A stretch of 9,744 bases of DNA from JAGTVG01 sp965365275 (GCA_965365275.1 CBDUBA010000147.1:1-9744); one strand, 5' to 3'; counted from the stretch's first letter, positions 1-8,077 are shown. The notes: generated by a model not told the origin, from the sequence alone. Made by a program: numbers and translations.

Positions 1-43
1 CCATTATAATCAGGGAGAATAAGATTTTGTAGATTTACAGAGC

Positions 44-2047
44 ATGAGTTTTATTTATCCACAGTTTCTTCTCGGTCTGCTGGCTCTGGGGATACCCATC
101 ATCATACACCTGTTCAATTTCAGAAGGGCCAGAAAGGTCTATTTCTCAAGCAATCAATTCTTGCTCAATATAAAAAAGGCCACGAGTACAAAGCTTAAGT
201 TAAAACAATACCTGGTCCTTCTGTCGAGGCTTCTGTTTATCTTCTTTCTGGTGATCACCTTTGCCCAGCCTTTTATTCCTGCAAAGGAAAAGAATATTCA
301 GAGCAATCAGGCCATCATTTACCTTGACAATTCATATAGCATGTCAAATTATGTCAATGAAGAGCTCACAGCCTTTGAAGCTGCCATATCCTTTATAGAA
401 CAAATAATTGAGGTATATCCCCAGAATTCTCAATTTTTATTATTAACGAATGATTTTGCCCCATTTTCAAACACGCCTAAATCTAAAAACGAGATCGGGG
501 AACTTATTACTGAAATAAATCTGACCGGCATAACAAGGACGGCCGGGGAAGTTTTCCAAAGAATAAAAAACAATGAAATCACAGAAAGCTCAGGAGATAT
601 TTTCTGGCTGTCAGATTTCCAGATCTCCACTTCAGGAGATATCTCATTGTTTTCAAATGATACATCCCATAATATCTTTATTATCCCCATGACCTATAGC
701 ACTTCCTCCAATGTTTATATTGACTCTCTATACCTGACAAATCCTTTCCTGATTCAAAGTGAAAAGAATAAGTTAAATGTTATATTAAGAAATGACGGGG
801 GAGATTATATTGAGGATCTGTTGATAAGGTTGTCCATAAACGATATTCAAACTGCCAATGGGAGCCTGAACCTCAATCCCTATAGTAATTCTGTAATTAC
901 CTTTGACCTGTCTACAGGATTAGATAAATATAATTATGGCAGCCTGAGTTTTGAGGATTTCCCAGTTACCTTTGATAATGATTTTAATTTTTCACTGACC
1001 CTATCAGACCGGATTTCAGTTATCGAGATCAAAAGCAAGGATACAACAACGGTTATACAACGCGTATTTGGAAACCAGGGGATCTTTGATTTCAGGTCTT
1101 ATTTAAGTGGCAATATCGATTATAATGACCTGCTTAAATCAGACCTCATCGTTTTGAATGAACTGGAAGAACTTGATATATCCATCAGTAATATTTTAAC
1201 TGATTTCCTGGATAATAGAGGCGATATCCTGTTTATTCCTGCAAACCGGTTTGACATTCCCTCTTTTAATGCCCTTTTTGGCCCGATCGATTATATCCCG
1301 GACAGTATGCAGGCTGACCAGACGCTGAATAACCTTGATCTGAATAATCCTTTCTTTGCGGACATATTTGAGGGAAATGAAAACCAGTTCAATATGCCCG
1401 TTGCCAGACCGGTAATCAATATAAAAGGTGCTAACGAAGATATCATAAAGTTTAAAGACGGAAGAAATTTCTTTTCATATAAACAGTATAATAATAGATT
1501 ATATATGCAGGCCAGTCCAATTAATCAGGGCCATACAAATTATTCCACGCATGCGGTTTTCGTTCCGATAATGTACAGGACAGCCATGTTAAGTAAAAAG
1601 GAATTTGATCAACTGTATTATACGCTGGATCAGACTATTATATCCGTTACCACTGATTCCATCAATAGTGAGTCAATCGTCAAGCTGAAAAAGTATGACC
1701 AGGAAATCATTCCGGGAAGGAGGATAACAGGGAATAAACTGGTTCTCGATATCCCAAAATTTGAATTAAGCCCGGGCCATTATACTATCGATATAGAAAA
1801 TATTCAGAAAGGAACAATCGCTTTTAATCCCGGGAAAAAAGAATCGATGATGTCACAACACGCTGAAGAAAAATTAAGTGAGATCACAGAGGAAAATTCT
1901 TACGTTAAGCTTTTTAATACCAAAGGATTTAATAATTTTGATAAAGAGATAAAGGAAAAATATCTGGGTATCCCATTATGGAGAGTAGCCTTAATATTAA
2001 CACTGATTTTTTTATTCATCGAAATATTGTTAATCAGATTTTTATAA
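44..2047 (+). CDS. BatA-domain / von Willebrand factor A-like membrane protein
   Basis: A 667-residue membrane protein. The first 80 residues match the aerotolerance-regulator (BatA) N-terminal module: a hydrophobic helix at about 8-24, a basic stretch (FRRARK), then a second helix at about 56-77. A vWA-like domain follows, with a MIDAS-type metal motif D95-x-S97-x-S99 (LDNSYSM), a Thr-containing segment near 162-167 and a strand ending in Asp192 (FWLSDFQ). Residues about 345-415 look like the alpha/beta, glutamine-amidotransferase-like segment of long Bacteroidota BatA proteins (inference from pattern). A third membrane helix spans 646-667, ending at the C terminus, so the large middle part probably faces the periplasm. 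Length fits the long Bacteroidota form. No MoxR ATPase or other Bat genes are beside it; a 70-base gap separates it from the dihydroorotase-like gene. The role is unknown: Bat proteins are linked to oxygen or envelope stress, but this is not proven for the stand-alone form. Confidence 0.88.
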   Translation: MSFIYPQFLLGLLALGIPIIIHLFNFRRARKVYFSSNQFLLNIKKATSTKLKLKQYLVLLSRLLFIFFLVITFAQPFIPAKEKNIQSNQAIIYLDNSYSMSNYVNEELTAFEAAISFIEQIIEVYPQNSQFLLLTNDFAPFSNTPKSKNEIGELITEINLTGITRTAGEVFQRIKNNEITESSGDIFWLSDFQISTSGDISLFSNDTSHNIFIIPMTYSTSSNVYIDSLYLTNPFLIQSEKNKLNVILRNDGGDYIEDLLIRLSINDIQTANGSLNLNPYSNSVITFDLSTGLDKYNYGSLSFEDFPVTFDNDFNFSLTLSDRISVIEIKSKDTTTVIQRVFGNQGIFDFRSYLSGNIDYNDLLKSDLIVLNELEELDISISNILTDFLDNRGDILFIPANRFDIPSFNALFGPIDYIPDSMQADQTLNNLDLNNPFFADIFEGNENQFNMPVARPVINIKGANEDIIKFKDGRNFFSYKQYNNRLYMQASPINQGHTNYSTHAVFVPIMYRTAMLSKKEFDQLYYTLDQTIISVTTDSINSESIVKLKKYDQEIIPGRRITGNKLVLDIPKFELSPGHYTIDIENIQKGTIAFNPGKKESMMSQHAEEKLSEITEENSYVKLFNTKGFNNFDKEIKEKYLGIPLWRVALILTLIFLFIEILLIRFL

Positions 2048-2117
2048 GACAAATTGTTCCCAAATATTGCTCATATACCCGTTTGGCAAAGGAATTAAAA
2101 AACAAACACTATAACAG

Positions 2118-3380
2118 ATGAACGTTCTTATCAAAGATGCACTGATACTTCACAAAGGATCCACACACCACCGAAAGAAAAAAGACATTTTGATCTCCAA
2201 TGGGAAAATTAAGAAGATTGATACCGGCATTAAAGAGGAAGGTCAAGTAATTAAGGGAAAAAGATTGATGGTATCTATTGGTTGGTTTGATATGCGGGCC
2301 AATTTTTCCGATCCGGGACTTGAACATAAGGAGGACATAATCAGCGGTTGCAATGCTGCAGCTGCAGGAGGATTTACCGGGGTTGCAATACTACCCAATA
2401 CCAAACCTGCCATTCAATCTAAAAATGATATAGGTTATATCCTTGCAAAGGCAAAGCAGTGTCTTCCGGACATCTACCCCTATGGTTCGGTTACCAAGGA
2501 TAATAAGGGAGAAGAAATAACAGAGATGATCGATCAGAACGCAGCAGGTGCAGTTGCATTCACAGATGGTGAAAAACCAATTTGGAACACTGATATAATG
2601 TTGAAAGCTCTGTTATATGTAGAAAAGTTCAAGGGATTGATCATTAATATACCACAGGAAAAATGGTTGAATATGCTGGGCCATATGCATGAAGGGCATA
2701 CCAGTACTATAATCGGGACAAAGGGATTACCCAGTATTGCCGAGGAGATCATGATCGAGCGAGATCTGAGGATCGTTGAGTATTCAGGCGGAAAGGTACA
2801 TTTCTCAAATATCTCAACAGCAGAATCTGTAAATCTTATCCGGCGTGCCAAGCGAAAGGGATTGGACATATCTTGTGACATTGCCGCACATCAGATAGCC
2901 TTTACCGATGCAGACCTGATTGACTTTGATACCAATTTAAAAGTGAATCCACCTTTCAGAGAAAAAAAGGATGTGAAAGCACTTCTAAAAGGTCTTGAAG
3001 ATGGCACCATAGATATTATCACCTCAAGCCATTCACCCCAGGATATCGAATCAAAAGTACTTGAGTTTGATCATGCTGATTTTGGGATAACCGGATTGCA
3101 AACTGTGTATCCCATTCTTACAAGTGAACTTGGACCAAATGGCTGGGACATATATCTTGACAAAATAACCATAAACCCCCGCCAAAGACTCGGATTACAT
3201 ATCCCCGATATAGAGCCCGGGACGGATGCGAATATTACGGTCTTTGATCCTACGATAGAATGGACTTTTAATGAAAGTTCAAACCTGTCAAAATCTTTGA
3301 ATTCACCATTTTTAGGGAAAGAACTGAAAGGGAAAGTGGTCGCTGTTTTTAACAAGGGAAAAGAAAAGATATTCCTGTAG
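2118..3380 (+). CDS. Dihydroorotase-like protein, probably catalytically inactive (PyrC' type)
   Basis: A 420-residue protein of the amidohydrolase superfamily, closest in pattern to class I dihydroorotases (pyrimidine synthesis). Family framework is clear: DPG (65-67), AAAAGGFT (80-87), PNT (93-95), FTDG (148-151), RDL (215-217), STAES (233-237), NPPFR (277-281) and GL (326-327). The catalytic residues are not. The HxH metal pair after Asp58 reads Arg60-Ala-Asn62, the following substrate-binding Arg is Ser64, the later HxE region reads Pro-Gln-Glu near 179-181, the metal His in HVST is Asn231 (SNIST), and the catalytic Asp of the DHAP motif is Ser304 (SSHSP). Activity as a zinc dihydroorotase is therefore unlikely. 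Inactive dihydroorotase homologues are known to act as structural partners of aspartate carbamoyltransferase in some bacteria; that is one possibility, but no pyrB lies nearby. Four bases separate it from the next gene, suggesting co-transcription. Automatic annotation would probably say dihydroorotase. Confidence 0.9.
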   Translation: MNVLIKDALILHKGSTHHRKKKDILISNGKIKKIDTGIKEEGQVIKGKRLMVSIGWFDMRANFSDPGLEHKEDIISGCNAAAAGGFTGVAILPNTKPAIQSKNDIGYILAKAKQCLPDIYPYGSVTKDNKGEEITEMIDQNAAGAVAFTDGEKPIWNTDIMLKALLYVEKFKGLIINIPQEKWLNMLGHMHEGHTSTIIGTKGLPSIAEEIMIERDLRIVEYSGGKVHFSNISTAESVNLIRRAKRKGLDISCDIAAHQIAFTDADLIDFDTNLKVNPPFREKKDVKALLKGLEDGTIDIITSSHSPQDIESKVLEFDHADFGITGLQTVYPILTSELGPNGWDIYLDKITINPRQRLGLHIPDIEPGTDANITVFDPTIEWTFNESSNLSKSLNSPFLGKELKGKVVAVFNKGKEKIFL

Positions 3381-3384
3381 TTTC

Positions 3385-3918
3385 TTGAAAAATCTGAATC
3401 CTATTCAAACCGTATCTATAAAATATGGTAGCATCGCCACCCTGTTATCCATCATTTTGTTTCTTATTCTTTACTATGCAGGCCAAAATCCTTTATTGAT
3501 TCCGGCTTTCCTTGATTTCAGGATACTTCTGTTTCCCATATTCCTGGTTTTCAGCATCAGGGAGTTTAAAGAAAATCATAACAATGGATTTCTCCACTTC
3601 TGGCAGGGCTTCAGTATCGGTTTAATGGTTATCCTGATCATCGCATTCCTTATGTCCGTTTTTATATGGATCTTCGGATCCTGGATTGAACCGGAGTTTG
3701 TAGCAAATTTTATACAATCATCTGTAGACCAGATTGAATCCGCCAGGGAGAAGATCCAGGATGCGATTGGGGAAGAAGAATTGACCAAAGTTCTCGAGAT
3801 TTTGCCTTCCACAACATTATATGACCTTGCGTTAGATTATTTTTTGAAAAGTTTACCTTATGGCTTATTTTTAACTATTATCATATCGCTCATTCTCAGA
3901 AAGAAACCTAATTTTTAA
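3385..3918 (+). CDS. DUF4199-family membrane protein (first copy)
   Basis: A 177-residue integral membrane protein that fits the small Bacteroidota family DUF4199. Hydrophobic helices lie at about 16-32, 36-57, 72-98 and 152-172. Between helices three and four is a charged, helical loop of about 50 residues (SVDQIESAREKIQDAIGEEE), a layout shared with the next gene. The start is a TTG codon 4 bases after the stop of the dihydroorotase-like gene; the next in-frame ATG lies inside the third helix and would destroy the family architecture, so TTG is preferred. The tight spacing on both sides (4 bases each) points to one transcript. Molecular function is not known for the family. Assignment is from topology, length and neighbourhood rather than a diagnostic motif. 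Confidence 0.75.
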   Translation: MKNLNPIQTVSIKYGSIATLLSIILFLILYYAGQNPLLIPAFLDFRILLFPIFLVFSIREFKENHNNGFLHFWQGFSIGLMVILIIAFLMSVFIWIFGSWIEPEFVANFIQSSVDQIESAREKIQDAIGEEELTKVLEILPSTTLYDLALDYFLKSLPYGLFLTIIISLILRKKPNF

Positions 3919-3922
3919 TACT

Positions 3923-4468
3923 ATGGAAAAAAACAGTCTTTTTAATCATGCGCTGAAATTCGGATTCATAATCGGAATTGTAAACATAATCGTTGGCATC
4001 CTCGCCTATATGGTTGGGGAAACTTTGATGGTCAAATGGTGGTTTGGTTTATTGATCATTGTTATAAATATCGCGCTTATTGTGTACAGCGGCAGTCAAT
4101 ATCGGTCCTCAGTCGGAGGATATATGAACTTTAAAACTGCCTTTTCTGTTACATTTGTTACTTTTTTAATTGCAGGCATCATTGGTACCATTTTTAATAT
4201 CCTCTTATACCAGGTGATCGATCCTGAACTTCCCGGAAGGCTGGCAACAGCAGCCATAGAACAAACCGAACAGATGATGACCAATATGGGGGCTCCTGCT
4301 GACCGCATCGATGAACAACTTCAGGCCTTAGAAGGAAGAATGAATGATCAGTTCTCGCTTATGGGCCAGATCAAAGGATTTGGTATTGCACTGATCATAT
4401 ATGCTGTTCTATCACTGATACTGGGTGCGATACTCAAGAAATCGGAAAAAGTAGATAGTGCTGTATAG
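3923..4468 (+). CDS. DUF4199-family membrane protein (second copy)
   Basis: A 181-residue membrane protein with the typical DUF4199 layout. An N-terminal helix lies at about 13-32, a second at about 37-56, then a short hydrophilic stretch with GGYMNFKTAF (family-like, near 65-74), a third helix at about 75-97, a polar helical loop of about 55 residues rich in Gln, Met and Glu, and a last helix near 150-170. The gene starts with ATG 4 bases after the previous DUF4199 gene. The two neighbours share topology and the charged loop before the last helix but little obvious sequence, so they look like old paralogues rather than a recent duplication. They could form a heteromeric membrane complex (inference). 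A strong terminator hairpin lies 24 bases downstream and ends the cluster. Confidence 0.83.
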   Translation: MEKNSLFNHALKFGFIIGIVNIIVGILAYMVGETLMVKWWFGLLIIVINIALIVYSGSQYRSSVGGYMNFKTAFSVTFVTFLIAGIIGTIFNILLYQVIDPELPGRLATAAIEQTEQMMTNMGAPADRIDEQLQALEGRMNDQFSLMGQIKGFGIALIIYAVLSLILGAILKKSEKVDSAV

Positions 4469-4491
4469 GCTTACCTGCCCGTAATCAAAAT

Positions 4492-4543
4492 AAAAAAAAC
4501 CTCCAGGCTGGTTCTTATAAGAAACCTCCTGAAGGTTTTTTTT
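4492..4543 (+). terminator. Rho-independent terminator, potentially bidirectional
   Basis: Eight A, CCT, one mismatch and CAGG (4492-4507) pair with CCTG, mismatch, AGG and eight T (4528-4543). The apical region contains the perfect palindrome TTCTTATAAGAA (4512-4523), which can extend the hairpin. A run of A before the stem and a run of T after it means it could work in both directions, although both flanking genes are on the plus strand. It separates the DUF4199 gene from the glycosyltransferase pair. Confidence 0.85.
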
Positions 4544-4607
4544 ATTACTGAGGTATTCTGCTATTGTTGGATAATTTATTTAATTTGGCCCTGAATTATT
4601 CATAATT

Positions 4608-5576
4608 ATGAGTGAGGTCCCGGACATATCCATTATTGTACCCGTATTTGAAGAAGAGGAATCAATTCAGGAATTGAGCGAATGGATTGATAGAGTAAAT
4701 GTGGAACACAAGCTGTCCTATGAGATCATCTTCATCGATGATGGCAGTAAAGATTCATCCTGGGAGGTAATAGAATCCTTATCAGATAATAATGTTAGTA
4801 TAAAAGGAATCCGGTTGAGTAGAAATTATGGAAAATCAGCGGCTTTGGACACAGGATTTTCAGCCGCTTCCGGAAAGGTTATCATAACGCTCGATGCCGA
4901 TCTGCAGGACAGCCCGGATGAGATCCCGCATCTGTATAAAATGATCGTTGAAGAGGGGTATGACCTTGTTTCAGGGTGGAAAAAGAAACGTCACGATCCA
5001 ATCACCAAACGACTTCCTTCTAAATTTTTCAACTTCGTTACCCGTAAAATCTCCGGCATAAAACTTCATGATTTTAACTGCGGCCTAAAAGCCTATAGTT
5101 CAAGAGTAGTTAAAAACATTAATATCTATGGGGAAATGCATCGTTATATCCCGGTGATAGCGAAATGGAATGGATTTGATAAAATCGGAGAAAAGGTCGT
5201 AACACACTACCCACGGAAGTTTGGCCGTACAAAATTCGGGATAGAGCGTTTTATAAATGGATTCCTTGACCTGATATCCATAACCTTCGTAATGCGTTTT
5301 GTGAAAAAGCCAATGCATTTTTTCGGTACCCTGGGGACACTTTCATTTATGTTTGGTCTTTTCATCACCTTATGGATAATCGGTGTTAAGATATATCAGA
5401 TCCAGCATCATCTTCCAGTCAGGGAAGTTACCAGCCAGCCTCTGTTTTTTCTGGCCCTTGTAGCGCTGATAATCGGGGCACAGATGTTCATGACAGGATT
5501 CCTGGCTGAGATCCTTACCTTGAACTCAGACAAGACATCACAATACCTTATTGTTGATAAAAAAGGTTTCAAGTAA
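4608..5576 (+). CDS. Family-2 glycosyltransferase, DPM1/GtrB-like (polyprenyl-phosphate glycosyltransferase)
   Basis: A 322-residue enzyme with an N-terminal GT-A fold and two C-terminal membrane helices. The nucleotide-binding start is ISIIVPVFEEEESI (7-20), followed by IFIDDGSKD (41-49), the SRNYGKSAAL segment (71-80) typical of bacterial DPM1-like enzymes, and the metal-binding DAD motif at 96-98 inside LDADLQD. Residues 158-162 (CGLKA) and the basic stretch PRKFGRTKFG (202-211) also match the family. Helices lie at about 238-260 and 278-302. Known relatives transfer a sugar from a nucleotide donor to undecaprenyl or dolichyl phosphate at the inner face of the membrane, giving a lipid-linked sugar for glycan modification. 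Sugar identity cannot be read from sequence. The next glycosyltransferase starts 4 bases after the stop, so the two are probably co-expressed. Confidence 0.9.
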   Translation: MSEVPDISIIVPVFEEEESIQELSEWIDRVNVEHKLSYEIIFIDDGSKDSSWEVIESLSDNNVSIKGIRLSRNYGKSAALDTGFSAASGKVIITLDADLQDSPDEIPHLYKMIVEEGYDLVSGWKKKRHDPITKRLPSKFFNFVTRKISGIKLHDFNCGLKAYSSRVVKNINIYGEMHRYIPVIAKWNGFDKIGEKVVTHYPRKFGRTKFGIERFINGFLDLISITFVMRFVKKPMHFFGTLGTLSFMFGLFITLWIIGVKIYQIQHHLPVREVTSQPLFFLALVALIIGAQMFMTGFLAEILTLNSDKTSQYLIVDKKGFK

Positions 5577-5580
5577 ATCC

Positions 5581-6552
5581 ATGGCTAAGCGGTTTTATTC
5601 CATCATCATCCCTGTGTATAATCGCCCTGATGAAGTAGATGAATTACTTGAAAGCCTCGCACTCCAATCCTATAAGAATTTCGAGGTTATCATTGTTGAA
5701 GATGGTTCCGAACAAAAGTGTGATAAGGTAGTCGAGAAATATGTTCATGAGTTAAATATCAATTATTGTTTCAAACAAAACGCTGGCCAGGGATTTGCAA
5801 GGAATTATGGGTATGAAAGGGCAAAAGGTGAATATTTTATTGTCTTTGATTCTGACTGTATTATTCCTGACAACTACCTTGAAACTGTTGAATCCTATTT
5901 AAACAGTAATTACCTTGACGCCTATGGGGGACCGGATAAGGCCCACGATTCTTTCACCCCCATACAAAAAGCCATTAACTTCTCCATGACATCTCCCTTT
6001 ACAACGGGGGGAATACGAAATAAGAAAAAAGCAATAGGAGGGTTTTCACCAAAGAGTTTTAATATGGGAATTTCCCGGGTAGTATTCGATGCCACCGGAG
6101 GATATATCATCCCCTATAAAGGAGAAGATATTGAATTCAGTACCCGGATCCAAAAAATGGGTTTTAAAACCGGCCTGATAGAAGATGCCTACGTGTATCA
6201 TAAGAGACGTACTTCCTGGTTTAAATTTTTCAAGCAACTCCATTTTTTCGGGACCGCCAGAATCAACATCGCACGATTCTTCCCTGATCAATTGAAACTT
6301 GTGCATTTCTTCCCAGCTATCTTTATACTGGGATTTATATTAACAGTTTTTATGTGGTTCTTTTACCCTTCATTGGCAAAAATCCTCACGGCCATCTATG
6401 GCGCGTATTTCCTGATTCTATTTATCGACGCTTTAATAAGAACCCGTAGCATATGGATCTCACTATTGGGTTTATGGGCTGGTTTTCTCCAATTGACGGC
6501 ATATGGAACCGGTCTAATACAGGAATTATTGATCTCGGTATTCAAAAAATGA
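5581..6552 (+). CDS. Family-2 glycosyltransferase with C-terminal membrane helices
   Basis: A 323-residue GT-A transferase. The first strand reads YSIIIPVYNRPDE (6-18), followed by VIIVEDGS (36-43), the QNAGQGFARNYG segment (66-77), and a metal-binding DSD motif (90-92). A later GEDIEFSTRI element (181-190) corresponds to the catalytic-base region of the family. YHKRRTSWFKF (206-216) is a basic/aromatic segment just before the membrane part. Hydrophobic helices lie near 243-262, 267-285 and 290-312. I chose the ATG at 5581, 4 bases after the upstream stop, over an upstream in-frame TTG at 5551 that would overlap the previous gene by 26 bases and add only a non-conserved leader. Relatives build polysaccharide or glycolipid chains; donor and acceptor are unknown here. 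Pairing with a lipid-carrier-charging enzyme suggests both serve one envelope glycan (inference). Confidence 0.88.
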   Translation: MAKRFYSIIIPVYNRPDEVDELLESLALQSYKNFEVIIVEDGSEQKCDKVVEKYVHELNINYCFKQNAGQGFARNYGYERAKGEYFIVFDSDCIIPDNYLETVESYLNSNYLDAYGGPDKAHDSFTPIQKAINFSMTSPFTTGGIRNKKKAIGGFSPKSFNMGISRVVFDATGGYIIPYKGEDIEFSTRIQKMGFKTGLIEDAYVYHKRRTSWFKFFKQLHFFGTARINIARFFPDQLKLVHFFPAIFILGFILTVFMWFFYPSLAKILTAIYGAYFLILFIDALIRTRSIWISLLGLWAGFLQLTAYGTGLIQELLISVFKK

Positions 6553-6555
6553 GAT

Positions 6556-6581
6556 ATTAAGCCCTTAATCGGTTTTTTTTT
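6556..6581 (+). terminator. Weak possible terminator after the glycosyltransferase pair
   Basis: ATTAAG (6556-6561) and CTTAAT (6564-6569) form a short AT-rich stem with a very small loop, followed after CGG by nine T (6573-6581). The T run is convincing but the stem is weak. Termination here would separate the glycosyltransferases from the sigma-factor cassette. Confidence 0.35.
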
Positions 6582-6641
6582 CTAACTTTTAAAACTTTTT
6601 ACATATCTGTTTCATCTATAGTCCAGAAGCTTCTTAAATCA

Positions 6642-7235
6642 ATGGCGGAGACATTAAGAGACATAGCCCTATATCACAGTGAATGCCTGGTTGAAAAATC
6701 ACAAAAAGGTGATAACCATGCATTTGGAAAATTAGTTGGATTGTGGTTTAAGAGGATATATAACGTGGCGCTGAAATATTTTGGTGATCATGACCTGGCC
6801 ATGGAGGTAACTCAGAGAACTTTTATAGCTGTATATAAGCATCTCGATAGTATAAAAGATGTAAAAAGCTTCAAGTACTGGCTTTACAAAGTGGCCATCA
6901 ATCAATGTCATGAGGAAGAAAGAAGGCAGAAAAGGAAAACCTGGTTTTCAATCTTCCAAAGTGATGATGCCAAAAGGATGGAAGAACTGAATTTCCAGCC
7001 GGAAAAGGAGTTTCAAAGGAAAGAAACAGAGGAAATCATGGGCAATATATTAAAAACGCTTCCGGAAGAACAGAAGGTGGTCATTATCATGAAGGAATAT
7101 GAAGGAATGAAATTCCGGGAAATTGCTGAGACCCTTGGGATCTCGGAAAATACAGCGAAATCAAGGTTGTATTACGGGCTGAAGAGCCTTAGAAAAACAA
7201 TAGAAAATAGTGGATTAAACTTAGAATATAAATAA
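6642..7235 (+). CDS. RNA polymerase ECF (sigma-70 family, group 4) sigma factor
   Basis: A 197-residue sigma factor with only regions 2 and 4. Region 2 covers about residues 24-97: core-binding and -10-recognition helices include DLAMEVTQRTFIAVYKHL (51-68) and the basic end of region 2 at AINQCHEEERRQKR (85-98). A 35-residue linker follows. Region 4 spans about 133-186, with LPEEQKVVIIMKEYEGM (140-156) and a helix-turn-helix at FREIAETLGISENTAKSR (158-175) for the -35 element. The start ATG gives a normal-length N terminus. The anti-sigma-like gene begins 2 bases after its stop, the usual arrangement for an ECF factor held inactive by its membrane partner. The regulon cannot be inferred; the downstream exported protein and the sigma gene itself are the obvious first candidates. 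Confidence 0.93.
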   Translation: MAETLRDIALYHSECLVEKSQKGDNHAFGKLVGLWFKRIYNVALKYFGDHDLAMEVTQRTFIAVYKHLDSIKDVKSFKYWLYKVAINQCHEEERRQKRKTWFSIFQSDDAKRMEELNFQPEKEFQRKETEEIMGNILKTLPEEQKVVIIMKEYEGMKFREIAETLGISENTAKSRLYYGLKSLRKTIENSGLNLEYK

Positions 7236-7237
7236 TC

Positions 7238-8077
7238 ATGGGTACAGAAGATTTTAACAAAGAGCTGATTACATATCTCTATGATGAAATGTCAACTGAA
7301 GAAAGACAACAGTTTGAGATAGCCATGGAAAATAATCCCGAGCTTAAGAAAGAATTCGAGGAATTAAAAGAAATGAGAAAAGGACTCGCTCAGATCCAGG
7401 ACAAGGAAGTAATGGAACCCTTCTTCCTTTGGGGAAAACAAGGATCAGACCCCTGGATCAGCATGTTCAAGAGAAGGAATTTATTGATGTTCAAACCTTT
7501 TATTGCAGTGGCTGCATCCCTTGTGATTGTTTTGCTCGTTGGATATCTGACAAATTTTAAAATAACATATAAAGACCAGTCACTTTATATTGGCTTTAAT
7601 GATTCAGGCACTAAGGGTTCAGATGCAATCTATACACAGGATCAGGTGGCCCAGCTTGTCAATGAAGAAATTGCGAAAAATAATGCTTATATATTTTCGA
7701 AATTAACGGAAACTGAAAACAATCTGGATAGCCGGTTTGCTGCACTTGAAAATTCTCAGAATAAGCAATTAACCCCTTCCTATGCCGCTGCTGATGTGGT
7801 TACCCAGCAAGAACTTGATATTTTCCTGGCCAATGTACGAAGCAATAATCTGAAAGTACTGCAAACTTATTTGCAATCATCCAGTGCACAGCAACAGGAT
7901 TACTTTCAGGCCGTGCTCACAGAGTTCTCAGACTATATGGAAAATCAAAGGGAGGAAGATTTAAGGTTGATTCGAAGAAGTCTTATTAATCTTCAGGAGG
8001 ATCAGCAGGCACAAAAAGAAGAAACTGACCAGATCCTAGCCAGTATATTGACAACCGTAAACAACGAAAACAATTGA
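7238..8077 (+). CDS. Single-pass anti-sigma-like protein with coiled-coil periplasmic domain
   Basis: A 279-residue protein. Residues about 8-50 (LITYLYDEMSTEERQQFE and the following NNPEL segment) resemble the N-terminal helical anti-sigma fold seen in many Bacteroidota regulators. The family's zinc motif (HxxxCxxC) is absent, and the whole protein has no Cys or His. One membrane helix lies at about 87-105 (FIAVAASLVIVLLVGYL). The remaining 170 residues should be periplasmic and are mostly helical and Gln/Glu/Asn-rich, with likely coiled coil at about 135-175 and 186-272. Position 2 bases after an ECF sigma factor makes an anti-sigma role very likely: the N terminus would bind sigma in the cytoplasm and the outer part would sense the envelope. 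It differs from textbook anti-sigma factors in its long coiled-coil sensor, which may contact the coiled coil of the next gene product (inference). Confidence 0.82.
   Translation: MGTEDFNKELITYLYDEMSTEERQQFEIAMENNPELKKEFEELKEMRKGLAQIQDKEVMEPFFLWGKQGSDPWISMFKRRNLLMFKPFIAVAASLVIVLLVGYLTNFKITYKDQSLYIGFNDSGTKGSDAIYTQDQVAQLVNEEIAKNNAYIFSKLTETENNLDSRFAALENSQNKQLTPSYAAADVVTQQELDIFLANVRSNNLKVLQTYLQSSSAQQQDYFQAVLTEFSDYMENQREEDLRLIRRSLINLQEDQQAQKEETDQILASILTTVNNENN

Noticed and set aside
1..43. Possible tail of an upstream gene before the BatA-like gene
   Set aside because: Two frames are open from the edge (ending at 20-22 and 30-32), but 6-9 codons are too few to choose between them or to support a gene.
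2534..2881. Minus-strand open frame of 115 codons inside the dihydroorotase-like gene
   Set aside because: The plus strand carries clear family motifs over the whole stretch, and the reverse translation shows no recognisable domain.
4556..4587. Bacteroidota-type promoter candidate before the first glycosyltransferase (TTCTG, 19 bases, TTAATTTG)
   Set aside because: Both boxes deviate from the TTTG / TAnnTTTG consensus, and the region is AT-rich, so it is not distinguishable from chance.
5551..5580. Upstream TTG start extending the second glycosyltransferase
   Set aside because: The extension overlaps the previous gene, adds a non-conserved leader, and the ATG at 5581 lies directly before the first strand of the GT-A fold.
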